A DNA stretch of 64,000 nucleotides from Iodidimonas muriae (GCF_014647255.1 NZ_BMOV01000005.1:124001-188000); one strand, 5' to 3'; shown: positions 44,587 to 54,053, numbered from the stretch's first letter. The notes: a model not told the origin generated them from the sequence alone. Program-made: numbers and translations.

Positions 44587-45305
44587 GGCAGATTTTTTCC
44601 CGCTTTTCCGCAGCTTTCTGGGCCTTTCTTTTGGGAACGTTGTTTTATCTTGTGGGCATGGGCGCGCCGTTGATGTCGGCAATGCTTAACCGCTTGGGGG
44701 CCGATCAAGGACGGCTGAGCATAGAGGAATGTCGCCTGACCACGGGCCCCAATGGCGGGCTTTTGGCCATGTTGAAAGGCGATGGGGCCGCCATTAAACT
44801 TGAGGCCGCCCCCTATTATTTCCCCAAAGGGGAGCCGCGCCCGCAAGCAGAGCGCTTGGTGGCTTTCGGCTTTTCTAAAAATTCCTCCCGGCTTGAAACC
44901 GCATATCCGGTAAAGGCTACGGTGGTTGTGGAAAGCGATGGCCCGGCGGTGGCGGCCCATAGAGGCGCTGATGCGGCGATCCATCCGTCCCTTGTGGTGC
45001 GGGACGCGGATCGGGAGAAGGCGCGTCTGAATTCGGTTTATGGCGGCCAGCCGAATACGGCCCTTGCGCGGGGCTGGGTCACGGCAAAAACGATAGAAGA
45101 GACGGTGGTTTTGACCCCAAATCTGATGGTGCCGGATTTAAGGCTGAGCCAGGGGCAGCGCCGCTTGTTGGCCGGGCTTGATCCGCAAGCTTTGGATGGC
45201 AATTGTCGGTCGCGCTTTTTGGCCGAAATCGTTTATGGGGCCAAGGGCGATCCCATCGTGGTCAGTGTGCGCCCCCTTGATCGCACCGCTATTTCTGCGA
45301 ATTAG
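44583..45305 (+). CDS. Membrane-anchored partner of the DUF2157 protein
   Basis: A 240-residue protein with one N-terminal membrane segment (FWAFLLGTLFYLVGMGAPL) and a long extracytoplasmic part. Its start ATG lies in the stop of the preceding gene, so translation is coupled. The position is that of GDYXXLXY-domain proteins, which normally follow DUF2157, although I do not see that exact motif; the nearest match is weak (FLAEIVYGAKGD). Function unknown. Confidence 0.72.
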   Translation: MRQIFSRFSAAFWAFLLGTLFYLVGMGAPLMSAMLNRLGADQGRLSIEECRLTTGPNGGLLAMLKGDGAAIKLEAAPYYFPKGEPRPQAERLVAFGFSKNSSRLETAYPVKATVVVESDGPAVAAHRGADAAIHPSLVVRDADREKARLNSVYGGQPNTALARGWVTAKTIEETVVLTPNLMVPDLRLSQGQRRLLAGLDPQALDGNCRSRFLAEIVYGAKGDPIVVSVRPLDRTAISAN

Positions 45306-45485
45306 GGCGCGGATAGAAAACGCGTTTTCGTTAAAACCGAAATATTGCTTTTGCGTAACGATCTTTGTTTTTCTAAGGAATGTATTTTCCTGAGCCCCGA
45401 TCATTTTTGAATATTTTACGATTCCTTAAAGAATTACGCCGACACTATTTGCGATTTCGGCAGGGTGTTATTCTGGGAACAAATC

Positions 45486-45653
45486 ATGGCAAGTCCTTAT
45501 CTGAAACGCCAGCCGCGTACATTGCATGAAGCGCAAGATGATCGGGAACGGCGGCGGATGGCCTATGCTCTGGAAAGCGCATCCGATCGATCAGATGATG
45601 CTGATAGAGCCGATCTTGGGGTGCTGGAGCATCCCGCCCCCACAAGCGATTAA
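45486..45653 (+). CDS. Possible small charged protein
   Basis: A 55-residue Arg- and Asp-rich frame (MASPYLKRQPRTLHEAQDDR). It stands alone in about 560 bases (45,306-45,872) between two good genes, downstream of an AT-rich stretch that could hold a promoter. There is no strong ribosome site and no family. It may not be expressed. Confidence 0.35.
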   Translation: MASPYLKRQPRTLHEAQDDRERRRMAYALESASDRSDDADRADLGVLEHPAPTSD

Positions 45654-45872
45654 GCTGATTGCCTTTGGCAGGACCGGATCATAATTATCCGCTGGTCTTA
45701 TGAATGATGCCTTCGCCGTCAATTTATCAAGGGCGATGGCTCTTTTGCCTTTCAGGCAGCATCCTTCCCTTTTCATGATCCCTTTCCAAAAAACAAAAAC
45801 CCTATGGTTATGGGCGTCGCCATTTGTAGATTTACGGCCTAGTTTATGCGCGAGTCGTATGAAAGGTTTGGC

Positions 45873-46856
45873 ATGAAGCACGCATTTGTAACGGGTGGCA
45901 CCGGATTTTTGGGGCGTACCCTGATGACGCATTTGGTGAATGAAGGATGGGCGGTAACGGCATTGCACCGGTCACAAACGCCGCCCGATTTTTGGGGGGA
46001 ATTGGGCGTTCAGCCCTTTCGCGGCGATTTATCCGATAGCGACCATCTGGCCAGCGGCATGGCGGGTGCCAAGGATGCGGTGTTTCATGTTGCGGCCGAT
46101 ACCAGCCCGTGGCGCGGCCACCGAGAACGGCAAATGATGGTGAATTTGGGCGGCACCAAAGCGGTGATTGCGGCTGCCCGGAAATCCGGGGTCGGGCGCT
46201 TGGTGCATGTTTCCAGCATTTCCGTATGGGGCCATCATTCCGGTATTGTGAACGAAGACAGCGTGCAAACAGGGCGGCAAAGCTGGGTTGGCTATGTGAA
46301 AAGCAAGGCGCTGGCAGAAGATGCCGTGCGCGAGGCGGTGGCTGGCGGACTGGATGCGGTGATTGTCAATCCCACCCATATTCTGGGGCGCTATGATACA
46401 ACCGGCTGGGCGCGGCTGTTTTTGCTGATGGATAAAGATGCACTGCCCGGCGTGCCACCCGGTGGTGGTTGTTTTGCCAATGCCGGAGAAGTGGCGCGGG
46501 CAATGGTTTGCGCCAGTACGGAAGGCGTGTCGGGACAGAATTATATATTGGGGGGGCCCCATGCCTCCTTTTTAACGGTGGCAAAAGAAATTGCCCGGCT
46601 GTTGGGAAAGCCAGAGCCAATGCGCGCCATTCCGGCTTTTGCCATGAAGGGGGTGGCGCGGCTGCATGATATCAAGGCACGGATCACGGGGCGGGAGCCG
46701 GATATCACGCCGGAAGCGGCCTATTTTGTGTGCCATGATGAACGGGCGTCATCCAGACGGGCAAAAGACGTGTTGGGCTATCGTGAAACCGCACTGTCTC
46801 TCTCGTTAAAGGAGAGCCATGACTGGCTGTTGTCCCAAGGGCTTATCCGCCGTTGA
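45873..46856 (+). CDS. NAD-dependent epimerase/dehydratase (extended SDR)
   Basis: A 327-residue extended short-chain dehydrogenase. The nucleotide-binding loop is TGGTGFLGRTL at the very N-terminus, the catalytic YxxxK is in WVGYVKSKALAE, with a Ser in HVSSISVWGHHS before it. Similar to 3-beta-hydroxysteroid dehydrogenase/dihydroflavonol reductase-like proteins; substrate unknown. ATG 45873 starts at the Rossmann strand; the frame's nine extra upstream residues are not typical. Confidence 0.88.
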   Translation: MKHAFVTGGTGFLGRTLMTHLVNEGWAVTALHRSQTPPDFWGELGVQPFRGDLSDSDHLASGMAGAKDAVFHVAADTSPWRGHRERQMMVNLGGTKAVIAAARKSGVGRLVHVSSISVWGHHSGIVNEDSVQTGRQSWVGYVKSKALAEDAVREAVAGGLDAVIVNPTHILGRYDTTGWARLFLLMDKDALPGVPPGGGCFANAGEVARAMVCASTEGVSGQNYILGGPHASFLTVAKEIARLLGKPEPMRAIPAFAMKGVARLHDIKARITGREPDITPEAAYFVCHDERASSRRAKDVLGYRETALSLSLKESHDWLLSQGLIRR

Positions 46857-46957
46857 AAAGGCTTTCAGCGCCCCTTTGAGCAAGGAAATATTAAAGTTAA
46901 TGCCTTAGGAATTGGGGCATATCCTTTGATAATGCCTTGTGGGGACCGCGGAGTCTT

Positions 46958-48574
46958 ATGACCGAATATTACAATGATGACTCTCTTGCTTCTTCCCGAG
47001 AGGGAGGGGCAGATGCGGGGCAGGCCCCTTCGGTGGGGTTGGGCCGTGTGCGCGCCGTCAACGCATCGAAGGTGGAAATCCTTTTGGAGCAGGGGGTGGA
47101 CCCATCGGCACTTGGCAATATCGGCGGATTGTTAAAGATCGCCATTGCGCCGGGATGTTGGGTGTTCGGATCCATTCACGGCATTGATGAGAGTGCCCAA
47201 GGCGTTGTGTTGCATGTGGATTTCGTCGGGGAAACCACGCGGGATGGCGGTCCCATCAATCGAGGCGTTTCCAGCTATCCGTTGCCGGGGGATCATGTCT
47301 ATCCCCTTGATAATGACGAGATGGACTTGCTGTTTGCCCCCAGTGAAGGGCTTTCCGTGCGTATCGGCACCGTTTATCCCGGTGATGTTCCCGCTGTGAT
47401 CCATCCCGATAATCTGCTGTCCAAACATTTCGCTGTTCTGGGCAGCACAGGGACGGGGAAGTCCAGCGCACTGGCCTTGATGATCCACCGCATTGTGGAG
47501 CAGCTTCCCCAGGCGCATATTTTGATTCTTGATCCCCATAATGAATATGCCGCCGCCTTTAGCGATATTGGGGTGCATTATGATCCTACCACGCTGTCCT
47601 TGCCTTATTGGCTGATGAATTTTGAAGAACATATCGAAGTGTTCATTGGCCAGCGCGAAGCCAGCCGCGAAGTGGAAGTGGATATTTTGAAGCGATCCTT
47701 GTTGGCGGCGCGCAAGAAAAGCGCCCGGCATGCCACATCGCGGATCACGGTGGATACGCCCGTTCCTTACAAGATGACGGATCTGTTAAGCGATCTGGAT
47801 ACCCAGATGGGGCGGTTGGAAAAGCCCGAAACGCTGCTGCCGTTTTTGCGATTGAAGCATAAGATCGAAGAATTGCGGAGCGATGAACGCTTTGGCTTCA
47901 TGTTTTCCGGCATGCTGATCAACGACACCTTCCCCGATATCGTGGCGCGGCTTTTGCGGATGCCGTCCGATGGGCGGCCGGTTTCGACGCTGGACCTTTC
48001 GGGTGTGCCGTCGGATATCGTTGATGTGGTGGTGTCGTTATTGTGCCGCATGGTGTTCGATTTCGCTCTTTGGTCGCGCAAAGGGGCCAGCGCGCGCCCC
48101 TTGCTTCTGGTGTGTGAAGAGGCCCATCGCTATGTGCCGCGCACCCAAAAACCGCGCTTCGATTCCGCCCGCCGCGTGATCGAACGGATCGCCAAGGAAG
48201 GCCGGAAATACGGGGTGTCTTTGGGGCTGGTGTCGCAAAGGCCATCGGATGTATCGGAATCGGTTTTGTCCCAATGCGGTACCATCCTTTCCATGCGCAT
48301 GAACAATGAACGGGATGCGGCTTTTGTCGCCAGCGCCATGCCTGAAGGCAGCGAAACGTTCCTGAATTCCATTTCATCGCTGCGCAATCGGGAATGTATT
48401 TTATGTGGTGAAGGGGTGGCGGTGCCCATGCGGGTCCGGCTGGATTATTTGGCCGATAATCTGCGCCCCTCCAGCGCCGATCCGGCTTTTTCGGAAAACT
48501 GGGCGGATGGCAGTGAAGATGTGTCGTTCGTGCGGACCGTGATCGAACGCTGGCGCAGCGGCGGGGCACGTTAA
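46958..48574 (+). CDS. HerA/DUF87-family ATPase
   Basis: A 538-residue hexameric-type ATPase of the HerA/FtsK class. An N-terminal HAS-barrel-like domain (residues 20-140) is followed by Walker A LGSTGTGKSSALAL, Walker B LLLVCEEAHRYVP and the C-terminal arginine-containing region SLGLVSQRPSDVSESVLSQC. HerA proteins translocate DNA, usually with a nuclease partner such as NurA. No nuclease is recognisable in the next gene, which starts four bases after the stop and is likely co-transcribed. Confidence 0.88.
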   Translation: MTEYYNDDSLASSREGGADAGQAPSVGLGRVRAVNASKVEILLEQGVDPSALGNIGGLLKIAIAPGCWVFGSIHGIDESAQGVVLHVDFVGETTRDGGPINRGVSSYPLPGDHVYPLDNDEMDLLFAPSEGLSVRIGTVYPGDVPAVIHPDNLLSKHFAVLGSTGTGKSSALALMIHRIVEQLPQAHILILDPHNEYAAAFSDIGVHYDPTTLSLPYWLMNFEEHIEVFIGQREASREVEVDILKRSLLAARKKSARHATSRITVDTPVPYKMTDLLSDLDTQMGRLEKPETLLPFLRLKHKIEELRSDERFGFMFSGMLINDTFPDIVARLLRMPSDGRPVSTLDLSGVPSDIVDVVVSLLCRMVFDFALWSRKGASARPLLLVCEEAHRYVPRTQKPRFDSARRVIERIAKEGRKYGVSLGLVSQRPSDVSESVLSQCGTILSMRMNNERDAAFVASAMPEGSETFLNSISSLRNRECILCGEGVAVPMRVRLDYLADNLRPSSADPAFSENWADGSEDVSFVRTVIERWRSGGAR

Positions 48575-48578
48575 GGCT

Positions 48579-50267
48579 ATGTGGCCCACACGGCGCGGTC
48601 AGAATACCCATTATGAACTGCATGGCCAGACCGGTTCACGCTGGACGGTATTGGAAGTTTTCGACGATCAGAAGGAAGCGGCAGCCGAAGCCGAAAAAGT
48701 ATTTCGCAGCGGCAATTATCGGGCTGTCCGTGTGCTGCGGGAACGGTTTGATCGGGACAGCAGCGAGTTCAATTCGTTGGAAGTTCTGTTCTTCGGCCGC
48801 AAGTCGAAACCATCGAAATATGATGATGATGAACTCGCGGTGTTTTGCCGAAAGCCTGCCGATCTTTACAGCGCCGAAAGCAGGCGGGTAATTGCCCGGC
48901 TTTTGGCGCCTGTTTTGGAAAGCTGGCACAGCACACCGGTCGAGCTGCTTCATGATCCCGATCTTTATAATCGGCTGCAAGGGGCCGGGTCCAATTTGCT
49001 TAGCGCGGTTCAACGGCTGGCCATTGCCCAGGTGCGCCAAACCGGAGAGTCGGTAACAGAACGGATGCGCGGCAATTTCGCCTTGATCGATAAAGCCGCC
49101 ACCGAATTGCGACAGGTGCATGCCAATGGCCTTCCGGTGATTGGCAATCTGCGCTTTGTGGATGTGATCGAAACCCTTGCAGAGGCTAAAAACAGATCCT
49201 TCCTGCTGGCCTGTGCCTTGGCGGTGGATTTGCGCCAATATCCGGATGGTGTGGCCAAGGTGGAGCGATTGATCAGCTTGATCCGTCTGGATCATCCGCA
49301 GTGGGTTTTGAAAAGTCTGGATTTGTTTTTATCGGAACAACTGACCCATCGTCGCCTGTTGCGTCATTTGATACCCGATGAAGATCTTGTGACACTGCTG
49401 GAGCATGTGGCAGCACTTAGCCGCGGCATGTTGGGCGATGCGGCTTCGTCTACGGCTGTGTCTATGCTGGATGCGTTTTTGCGGGCCCGATTGTTACCGG
49501 CCACGCGCCATATGCTGGTTGGTCATATTCGCCATGAATTAACGGTGAGCCAGCGCCTGACCGGAGATGATTTGCAAAAAGAATTTGCGGCTCTGGCCCG
49601 TTTGGGAAGCGGTATTGGCGATCTTTTGGATGTGGATCTGCCCGACAGGCCATTGGTCGATCTTCTGGAAGGACGGATGCGGCGGTTGTTGAACCCGCAA
49701 ACCCTTGGGGAATATATCGTCGAGGGGCGTAATCCGGCCGATAAATTGCAGCGCTTGATCGCTTTGGAACAGTATTGTCTGGGAGATGCCAATCGGCGTT
49801 TGATTGCCAATTATATGTCGCCCTTGATCCATGACGGGGCCAATGAAGCCTTTTGGCTGGAGCCTTTGGGGGCGGGCTATGCAGGCCGCATGAAACTCTT
49901 GGTCCGATTGCAAAAACGCCTGCTCGCTTCGAATATGCAAGCCTTGCACAAATCAAAGCTGACAGGGCAGTTGGATAGCCTTTGTGTGCGGTTGATGGCC
50001 GATAGCGGGGTTTTGAAAAGGGTGGCGCACTCTCAGGGGGCACCCTTTGACAAGGCCTGTCGGCTTTTGCGGATGATCGTTGACGGTCATTTCACCGAAG
50101 GGGAGGCGCATCAATTGGCTGAAGCTGATATCCGCCGCTATATGGCCGATCCGGATTTTCTTGCGCCCATTCTTTCAAAGCCAAAAGGCCCGCAGCGCGA
50201 CGAGGCCATTGGGCGCTTGAAAACCTTGCTTTCTGAAGCCGGATTGGCCGCGGCTGATGCCTTTTGA
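48579..50267 (+). CDS. Unknown partner of the HerA-type ATPase
   Basis: A 562-residue, mostly helical soluble protein immediately after the HerA-like ATPase. The first 70 residues look like a small alpha/beta domain (GSRWTVLEVFDDQKEAAAEA and FNSLEVLFFGRK); the rest appears to be helical repeats with many Leu and Arg (RLIALEQYCLGDANRRLIAN). No nuclease motif or known family was recognised. The co-orientation and four-base gap suggest the two proteins act together. Confidence 0.82.
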   Translation: MWPTRRGQNTHYELHGQTGSRWTVLEVFDDQKEAAAEAEKVFRSGNYRAVRVLRERFDRDSSEFNSLEVLFFGRKSKPSKYDDDELAVFCRKPADLYSAESRRVIARLLAPVLESWHSTPVELLHDPDLYNRLQGAGSNLLSAVQRLAIAQVRQTGESVTERMRGNFALIDKAATELRQVHANGLPVIGNLRFVDVIETLAEAKNRSFLLACALAVDLRQYPDGVAKVERLISLIRLDHPQWVLKSLDLFLSEQLTHRRLLRHLIPDEDLVTLLEHVAALSRGMLGDAASSTAVSMLDAFLRARLLPATRHMLVGHIRHELTVSQRLTGDDLQKEFAALARLGSGIGDLLDVDLPDRPLVDLLEGRMRRLLNPQTLGEYIVEGRNPADKLQRLIALEQYCLGDANRRLIANYMSPLIHDGANEAFWLEPLGAGYAGRMKLLVRLQKRLLASNMQALHKSKLTGQLDSLCVRLMADSGVLKRVAHSQGAPFDKACRLLRMIVDGHFTEGEAHQLAEADIRRYMADPDFLAPILSKPKGPQRDEAIGRLKTLLSEAGLAAADAF

Positions 50268-50348
50268 CGGCCTTTTGGTGCGTGCGCACCCTTGTTTTCC
50301 CGTTCATCTGTGGCCACAATACGGGCACCCTTTTGTATTGAGAGTTCA

Positions 50349-50873
50349 ATGAAACCCAGACGAGCTGGCAGCGATTTCGGATTTCCCCGTTGGGGTGGCT
50401 ATGGCCGCGATACCGATGCAGTGCATGTGCGCATGTGCGATTTTCACGACTGTAATGAGGCGGGGGAGCATCCGGCTCCGAAATCGCCACATAATAACGA
50501 GCGTTGGTATTTTTGCGAACGCCATGCCGCCGATTATAACCGGAACTGGAATTTCTTTGCGGGAATGAATGAAGAGGCGGTGCGCGATTTCATGCGCAAG
50601 GAAGCCGAGGCAGAAGCCGCCACAGGATTTCGTCAAAGCAATGCGTTTAGCTGGGGCGGCGCCACCGATGCCGATGGCCTGACCCGCGCGGAACGCGATG
50701 CTTATGATGCGCTTGATCTGGAGCCAACGGCCAGCGGGGCAGAGATCAAGGCGCGATTTCGAAGCCTTGCCAAGCAATATCACCCTGATCGAAACCCCGG
50801 CGATAAAGAAGCTGCGCGCCTGTTTCATGGGGTGCGCACCGCTTATGATGTGCTGAAGGCGAAGGCGGGGTGA
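50349..50873 (+). CDS. DnaJ-domain protein
   Basis: A 174-residue protein with a C-terminal J domain (DALDLEPTASGAEIKARFRS, then HPDRNPGDKEAARLF), including the HPD tripeptide that stimulates DnaK. The N-terminal half has Cys and His residues (MCDFHDCNEAGEH, YFCERHAADYNRNW) that could bind a metal. This is a widespread alphaproteobacterial type. ATG 50349 was chosen over an upstream frame start because homologues begin near PRRAGS. Confidence 0.87.
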   Translation: MKPRRAGSDFGFPRWGGYGRDTDAVHVRMCDFHDCNEAGEHPAPKSPHNNERWYFCERHAADYNRNWNFFAGMNEEAVRDFMRKEAEAEAATGFRQSNAFSWGGATDADGLTRAERDAYDALDLEPTASGAEIKARFRSLAKQYHPDRNPGDKEAARLFHGVRTAYDVLKAKAG

Positions 50874-51020
50874 TATAATTGTCCTCTGACAAGATAAGTA
50901 CTTTCTATTGTTTTTTAAAAACACTTTTGTCCTTATCTTTCAGAAGGCGACTATGTTATTTGCCGCCTCCCTTCGTTTTGTTCATGAGTGGCGCCTTGAG
51001 CGCTACGGCTATTATGGGTC

Positions 51021-51053
51021 AATCCGGCTATGAATTCTGGCAAGAGCCGGATT
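51021..51053. terminator. Possible hairpin between convergent genes
   Basis: AATCCGGCT (51021-51029) pairs with AGCCGGATT (51045-51053) across a 15-base loop, in the region between the convergent dnaJ-like and acyl-CoA dehydrogenase genes. No T-run, so termination is uncertain. Confidence 0.35.
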
Positions 51054-51145
51054 TCTGACGCCGCTCAGATACGTGCAGCAAATGTCCTTATCGTCGGAAC
51101 GGACGCTTAGTGTCGATTGAATTGGCCTGTTTCTGGCAAGGCTGT

Positions 51146-52282
51146 CTAGATAAATCTGGAAATCAGTTCTTTCATGATTTCAGAGGTGCCGCCGTAAATG
51201 CGCTGAACACGGGCATCCACATAATGTTGGGCGATATCATATTCCATCATATAGCCATAGCCGCCATGAAGCTGGACGCATTGATCCACCACGCGGCCTT
51301 GCATTTCCGATAGCCATAGCTTTGCCATAGCCCCGCCTTGCGCATCCAGCTTGCCTTCCAGATGCCGTCTTGTGCATTGGTCCACAAAGGCCCAGCCCAC
51401 TTCAATTTCGGTTTTCATCTCTGCCAGTTTGAAGCGGGTGTTTTGAAAGCTGGCGATAGGACGGCCAAAGGCTTTGCGGCCTTTTACATAGTCCACCGTT
51501 ATATCGAAGGCATGTTGGGCGGCGGCTGCAGCGGCAACGGCAATGACGAGCCGTTCTTGCGGCAATTCCTGCATCAGATAGACAAAGCCCATGCCTTCGT
51601 CGCCAATGCAGTTTGTAATGGGCACCCGCACAGAGTCGAAGAACAGTTCCGACGTGTCGGCGGCTTTCTGGCCCATTTTTTCCAGATTGCGGCCGCGTGA
51701 GACTCCTTCCCTATCCGCCTCCACAAGAATGAGGCTGGTGCCTTTTGCGCCTGCATCCGGATCTGTTTTCGCCACAACAATGATGATGTCGGCGTGTTGT
51801 CCGTTGGAAATGAAAGTCTTTTGGCCATTGATCACATAATGATTGCCGTCGCGTTTGGCGGTGGTCTTGATGCCTTGTAGATCGGACCCGGTGCCCGGCT
51901 CTGTCATGGCGATGGCAGCCACTGCTTCACCACTTGCCATTTTGGGCAGCCAGGTTTTTTTCATCTCCTCGGACCCATAGTGCAACAGATAAGAGGCGCA
52001 GATATCGGAATGAACTGAGAAGCCTGCCGCGGTGCCGCCATAGCCCAGCTCTTCATCGACGATGGCGTTAAAGCGGAAATCGCCGCCCGCACCGCCATAT
52101 TCTTCCGGGATCGAGGGGCACAAAAGGCCTGCCTCGCCTGCCTTGGTCCAGAATTCGCGCGGGATGATACCGTCTTTGCGCCATTGTTCTTTATGGGGGT
52201 GCATGTGGCGGGCGAAGAAGGTTCGCACGCTGTCGCGGAACATGTCATGATCGGAGTCATAAATCTCGCGGTGTTTGAGCAT
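51146..52282 (-). CDS. Acyl-CoA dehydrogenase
   Basis: A 378-residue flavoenzyme catalysing the first oxidation step on acyl-CoAs. FAD- and substrate-binding segments AIAMTEPGTGSDLQGIKTTA and QKTFISNGQHADI are present, with the late conserved LHGGYGYMMEYDIAQHYVDA and IYGGTSEIMKELI. The residue at the classic catalytic Glu position of IYEGT is Gly, as in isovaleryl- or long-chain-type members in which another Glu acts. GGGAGG stands eight bases before ATG 52282, which decides the start. Confidence 0.92.
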   Translation of the reverse strand: MLKHREIYDSDHDMFRDSVRTFFARHMHPHKEQWRKDGIIPREFWTKAGEAGLLCPSIPEEYGGAGGDFRFNAIVDEELGYGGTAAGFSVHSDICASYLLHYGSEEMKKTWLPKMASGEAVAAIAMTEPGTGSDLQGIKTTAKRDGNHYVINGQKTFISNGQHADIIIVVAKTDPDAGAKGTSLILVEADREGVSRGRNLEKMGQKAADTSELFFDSVRVPITNCIGDEGMGFVYLMQELPQERLVIAVAAAAAAQHAFDITVDYVKGRKAFGRPIASFQNTRFKLAEMKTEIEVGWAFVDQCTRRHLEGKLDAQGGAMAKLWLSEMQGRVVDQCVQLHGGYGYMMEYDIAQHYVDARVQRIYGGTSEIMKELISRFI

Positions 52283-52414
52283 GGCATTATCCTCCCAAAA
52301 GCGCTCTTCTTCCGTCCACTGTTTGCGGTGGGGCACGGGATGTCAACGCGGGCCGCGCCATGCCCCACCGGCATCGGCGGGGTGAGCCGGGCAGACAATC
52401 GGTTATGGGCGCGA

Positions 52415-52993
52415 TTAATGCGAAAGCGAGCGCATCAGGGCGATGGCCGGTGCCACCATATCCACCTTTAGCGATGCCTTGATACTGCCGCTGGCGGTGA
52501 TCGGGGCGAGCATGATGGTATCGGCTTCGCGGGTGGGAAATAATTTGCCGAAATGGCGGCGGCCCGTTTCGTCCTTCACAAGGCAGTCGCAGCCTGCTGC
52601 CCTGTGCAGGGTTTCTTGTGTCAGCTGTTCACAGACCACCACATCGCCGCTGCGATATTGCCCCATATTTTCTAAAAAGCGCACGGCAACGGGGTTTTTC
52701 ATGGTGGGGCGCAGGGGCAAAAGCCCTTCTTCCTGATCGAGAACCGAGCCGGAGGCGGTAACCGCGCCATCGATCAAAATATCGCCCGCATGGGGAAAGG
52801 CGAACAGGTCTGCCGGTTCCACATCCAAGGCATCGGCGATTTTATCAATCCAATCAATCGTAAGCGTGCGCACGCCGGTTTCCAGCCGTCCGATGGTTTG
52901 GGCCGTGGTTCCATTGGGTTTGACCCGGTCGGCCACATCTTGAAGCGTCAGCCCCTTGGACTTGCGGATCTCTCTCAGGCGCGCATGAAGCAT
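52415..52993 (-). CDS. XRE-family regulator, candidate repressor of the GTA-like cluster
   Basis: A 192-residue regulator with an N-terminal XRE helix-turn-helix (RLREIRKSKGLTLQDVADRV, TAQTIGRLETG) and a C-terminal S24/LexA-like part (GDVVVCEQ, FGKLFPTREAD) in which I do not see the Ser-Lys catalytic pair. It is divergent from the DUF6456 gene with about 130 bases between, the layout of the RogA repressor and gafYZ in Caulobacter. Repression of the cluster at 53,125 onward is inferred from this position. Confidence 0.82.
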   Translation of the reverse strand: MLHARLREIRKSKGLTLQDVADRVKPNGTTAQTIGRLETGVRTLTIDWIDKIADALDVEPADLFAFPHAGDILIDGAVTASGSVLDQEEGLLPLRPTMKNPVAVRFLENMGQYRSGDVVVCEQLTQETLHRAAGCDCLVKDETGRRHFGKLFPTREADTIMLAPITASGSIKASLKVDMVAPAIALMRSLSH

Positions 52994-53090
52994 GGCGAAC
53001 TCCGGTTGATTTTTTCAGTCTTTCCTTGGCCATTTATAACCCAGTACGAGAATTTGGCAAACGATATTTACCGGAACGGCACATTATGAT

Positions 53091-53113
53091 ATAACCAGAT
53101 TGGAACATTTTGG
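53091..53113 (+). promoter_or_regulatory. Shared 23-bp site, copy 1
   Basis: A 23-base sequence (ATAACCAGATTGG then AACATTTTGG) overlapping the ribosome site of the DUF6456 gene. It recurs in inverted orientation at 54025-54047 with a single difference (22 of 23). The core is close to the palindrome CCAAATTGG, complete in the second copy. It is likely a binding site for the XRE protein or the DUF6456 protein. Confidence 0.65.
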
Positions 53114-53124
53114 AGAAAGCGTTT

Positions 53125-54024
53125 ATGGCAGAATTACGAAAAGCATCGACGGGATCGAAGCAACGTGATGGGGCTTTGGACCTGAACTTGTCAGGTTTCA
53201 GCTTGGCGGTTCTGAAAGGCATTTGTGAGCACTCTTCGGTGCGATTTTTGTCCGATGGCAGTCTTTTGCTTGAGCGCCGTCCGGTGCCGTTGGCTGTGGT
53301 GGCGCGGTTGCTGCGACTGGATTTTATTGAAAAGGTGGAAGGGGGCGTGAAGGCCACAGAGGCGGGACGTAGTTTTGTCCGCCGCCATATGTCTTCTAAG
53401 TTGCATGCAGGGTCTGGCGTGTCTTCCGCGGCGCAGGCTGGACCAAGGGGTAAAGCAAAGGGAAGGCGTCAAGGGGGTGATGAAGATCTTGGCATTGATC
53501 CTTATCGTTCCCAGCATATGCAGCTTGCGACCGATGACAGGATTTTGCCTGATGGCACCCGCGGGCGGGTGCGGGTGAACGGGGCGGAATCGCCTTTGGG
53601 GTGGTTGGTGCGCCGGCGGGGGCGGGATGGCCGCCCTATGCTTTCTCAATGCCAATTTGATGCGGGGGAGCGGTTGCGAGAGGATTTCGAGCGCGCCTCC
53701 ATGGGGGCGCGGATTACTTCTAGGCTTGATGCGGTGCCCGCATCGCGGCAGCGAAAAGGCCCCGCTGATGGGCAATTTGTCAGTGATATGCAGCTTGATG
53801 CCCGGCGGCGTGTAAGGGCTGCAATGGAGGCTGTGGGGAGCGGGCTTTCGGATGTGCTGATCCGGGTCTGTTGTCATTTGGAAGGATTGGAAGAGGCGGA
53901 GAAAGTGTTGGGGTGGCCTGCCAGATCCGGAAAGTTGGTGCTTGGGATCGCGCTGGATCGCTTGGCGGCTCATTATGGCATGGAGAATCGTGATATGAAG
54001 GGAGCGGATGGCTGCAAAAAATAG
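53125..54024 (+). CDS. DUF6456 protein, GafA-like activator candidate
   Basis: A 299-residue DNA-binding protein. The first 75 residues look like a winged helix (LSGFSLAVLKGICEHSSVRF). A linker follows, then the DUF6456 domain from about residue 150 (SPLGWLVRRRGRDGRPMLSQ, FDAGERLREDFERA) and a C-terminal sigma region 4-like helix-turn-helix (LSDVLIRVCCHLEGLEEAEK, GWPARSGKLVLGIALDRLA). As I recall, GafA/GafYZ, direct activators of gene transfer agent genes, carry this C-terminal type. GGAGAA before ATG 53125 decides the start. Its place between an XRE regulator and terS supports an activator role. Confidence 0.8.
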   Translation: MAELRKASTGSKQRDGALDLNLSGFSLAVLKGICEHSSVRFLSDGSLLLERRPVPLAVVARLLRLDFIEKVEGGVKATEAGRSFVRRHMSSKLHAGSGVSSAAQAGPRGKAKGRRQGGDEDLGIDPYRSQHMQLATDDRILPDGTRGRVRVNGAESPLGWLVRRRGRDGRPMLSQCQFDAGERLREDFERASMGARITSRLDAVPASRQRKGPADGQFVSDMQLDARRRVRAAMEAVGSGLSDVLIRVCCHLEGLEEAEKVLGWPARSGKLVLGIALDRLAAHYGMENRDMKGADGCKK

Positions 54025-54047
54025 CCAAAATGTTCCAATTTGGTTAT
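54025..54047 (-). promoter_or_regulatory. Shared 23-bp site, copy 2 (inverted)
   Basis: Inverted copy of the site at 53091-53113, starting at the stop of the DUF6456 gene and ending six bases before the -35 of the terS promoter. It contains the palindrome CCAATTTGG (CCAAATTGG on the minus strand). This position, directly upstream of a promoter, is typical of an activator site. Confidence 0.65.
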
Positions 54048-54053
54048 TTTTGA

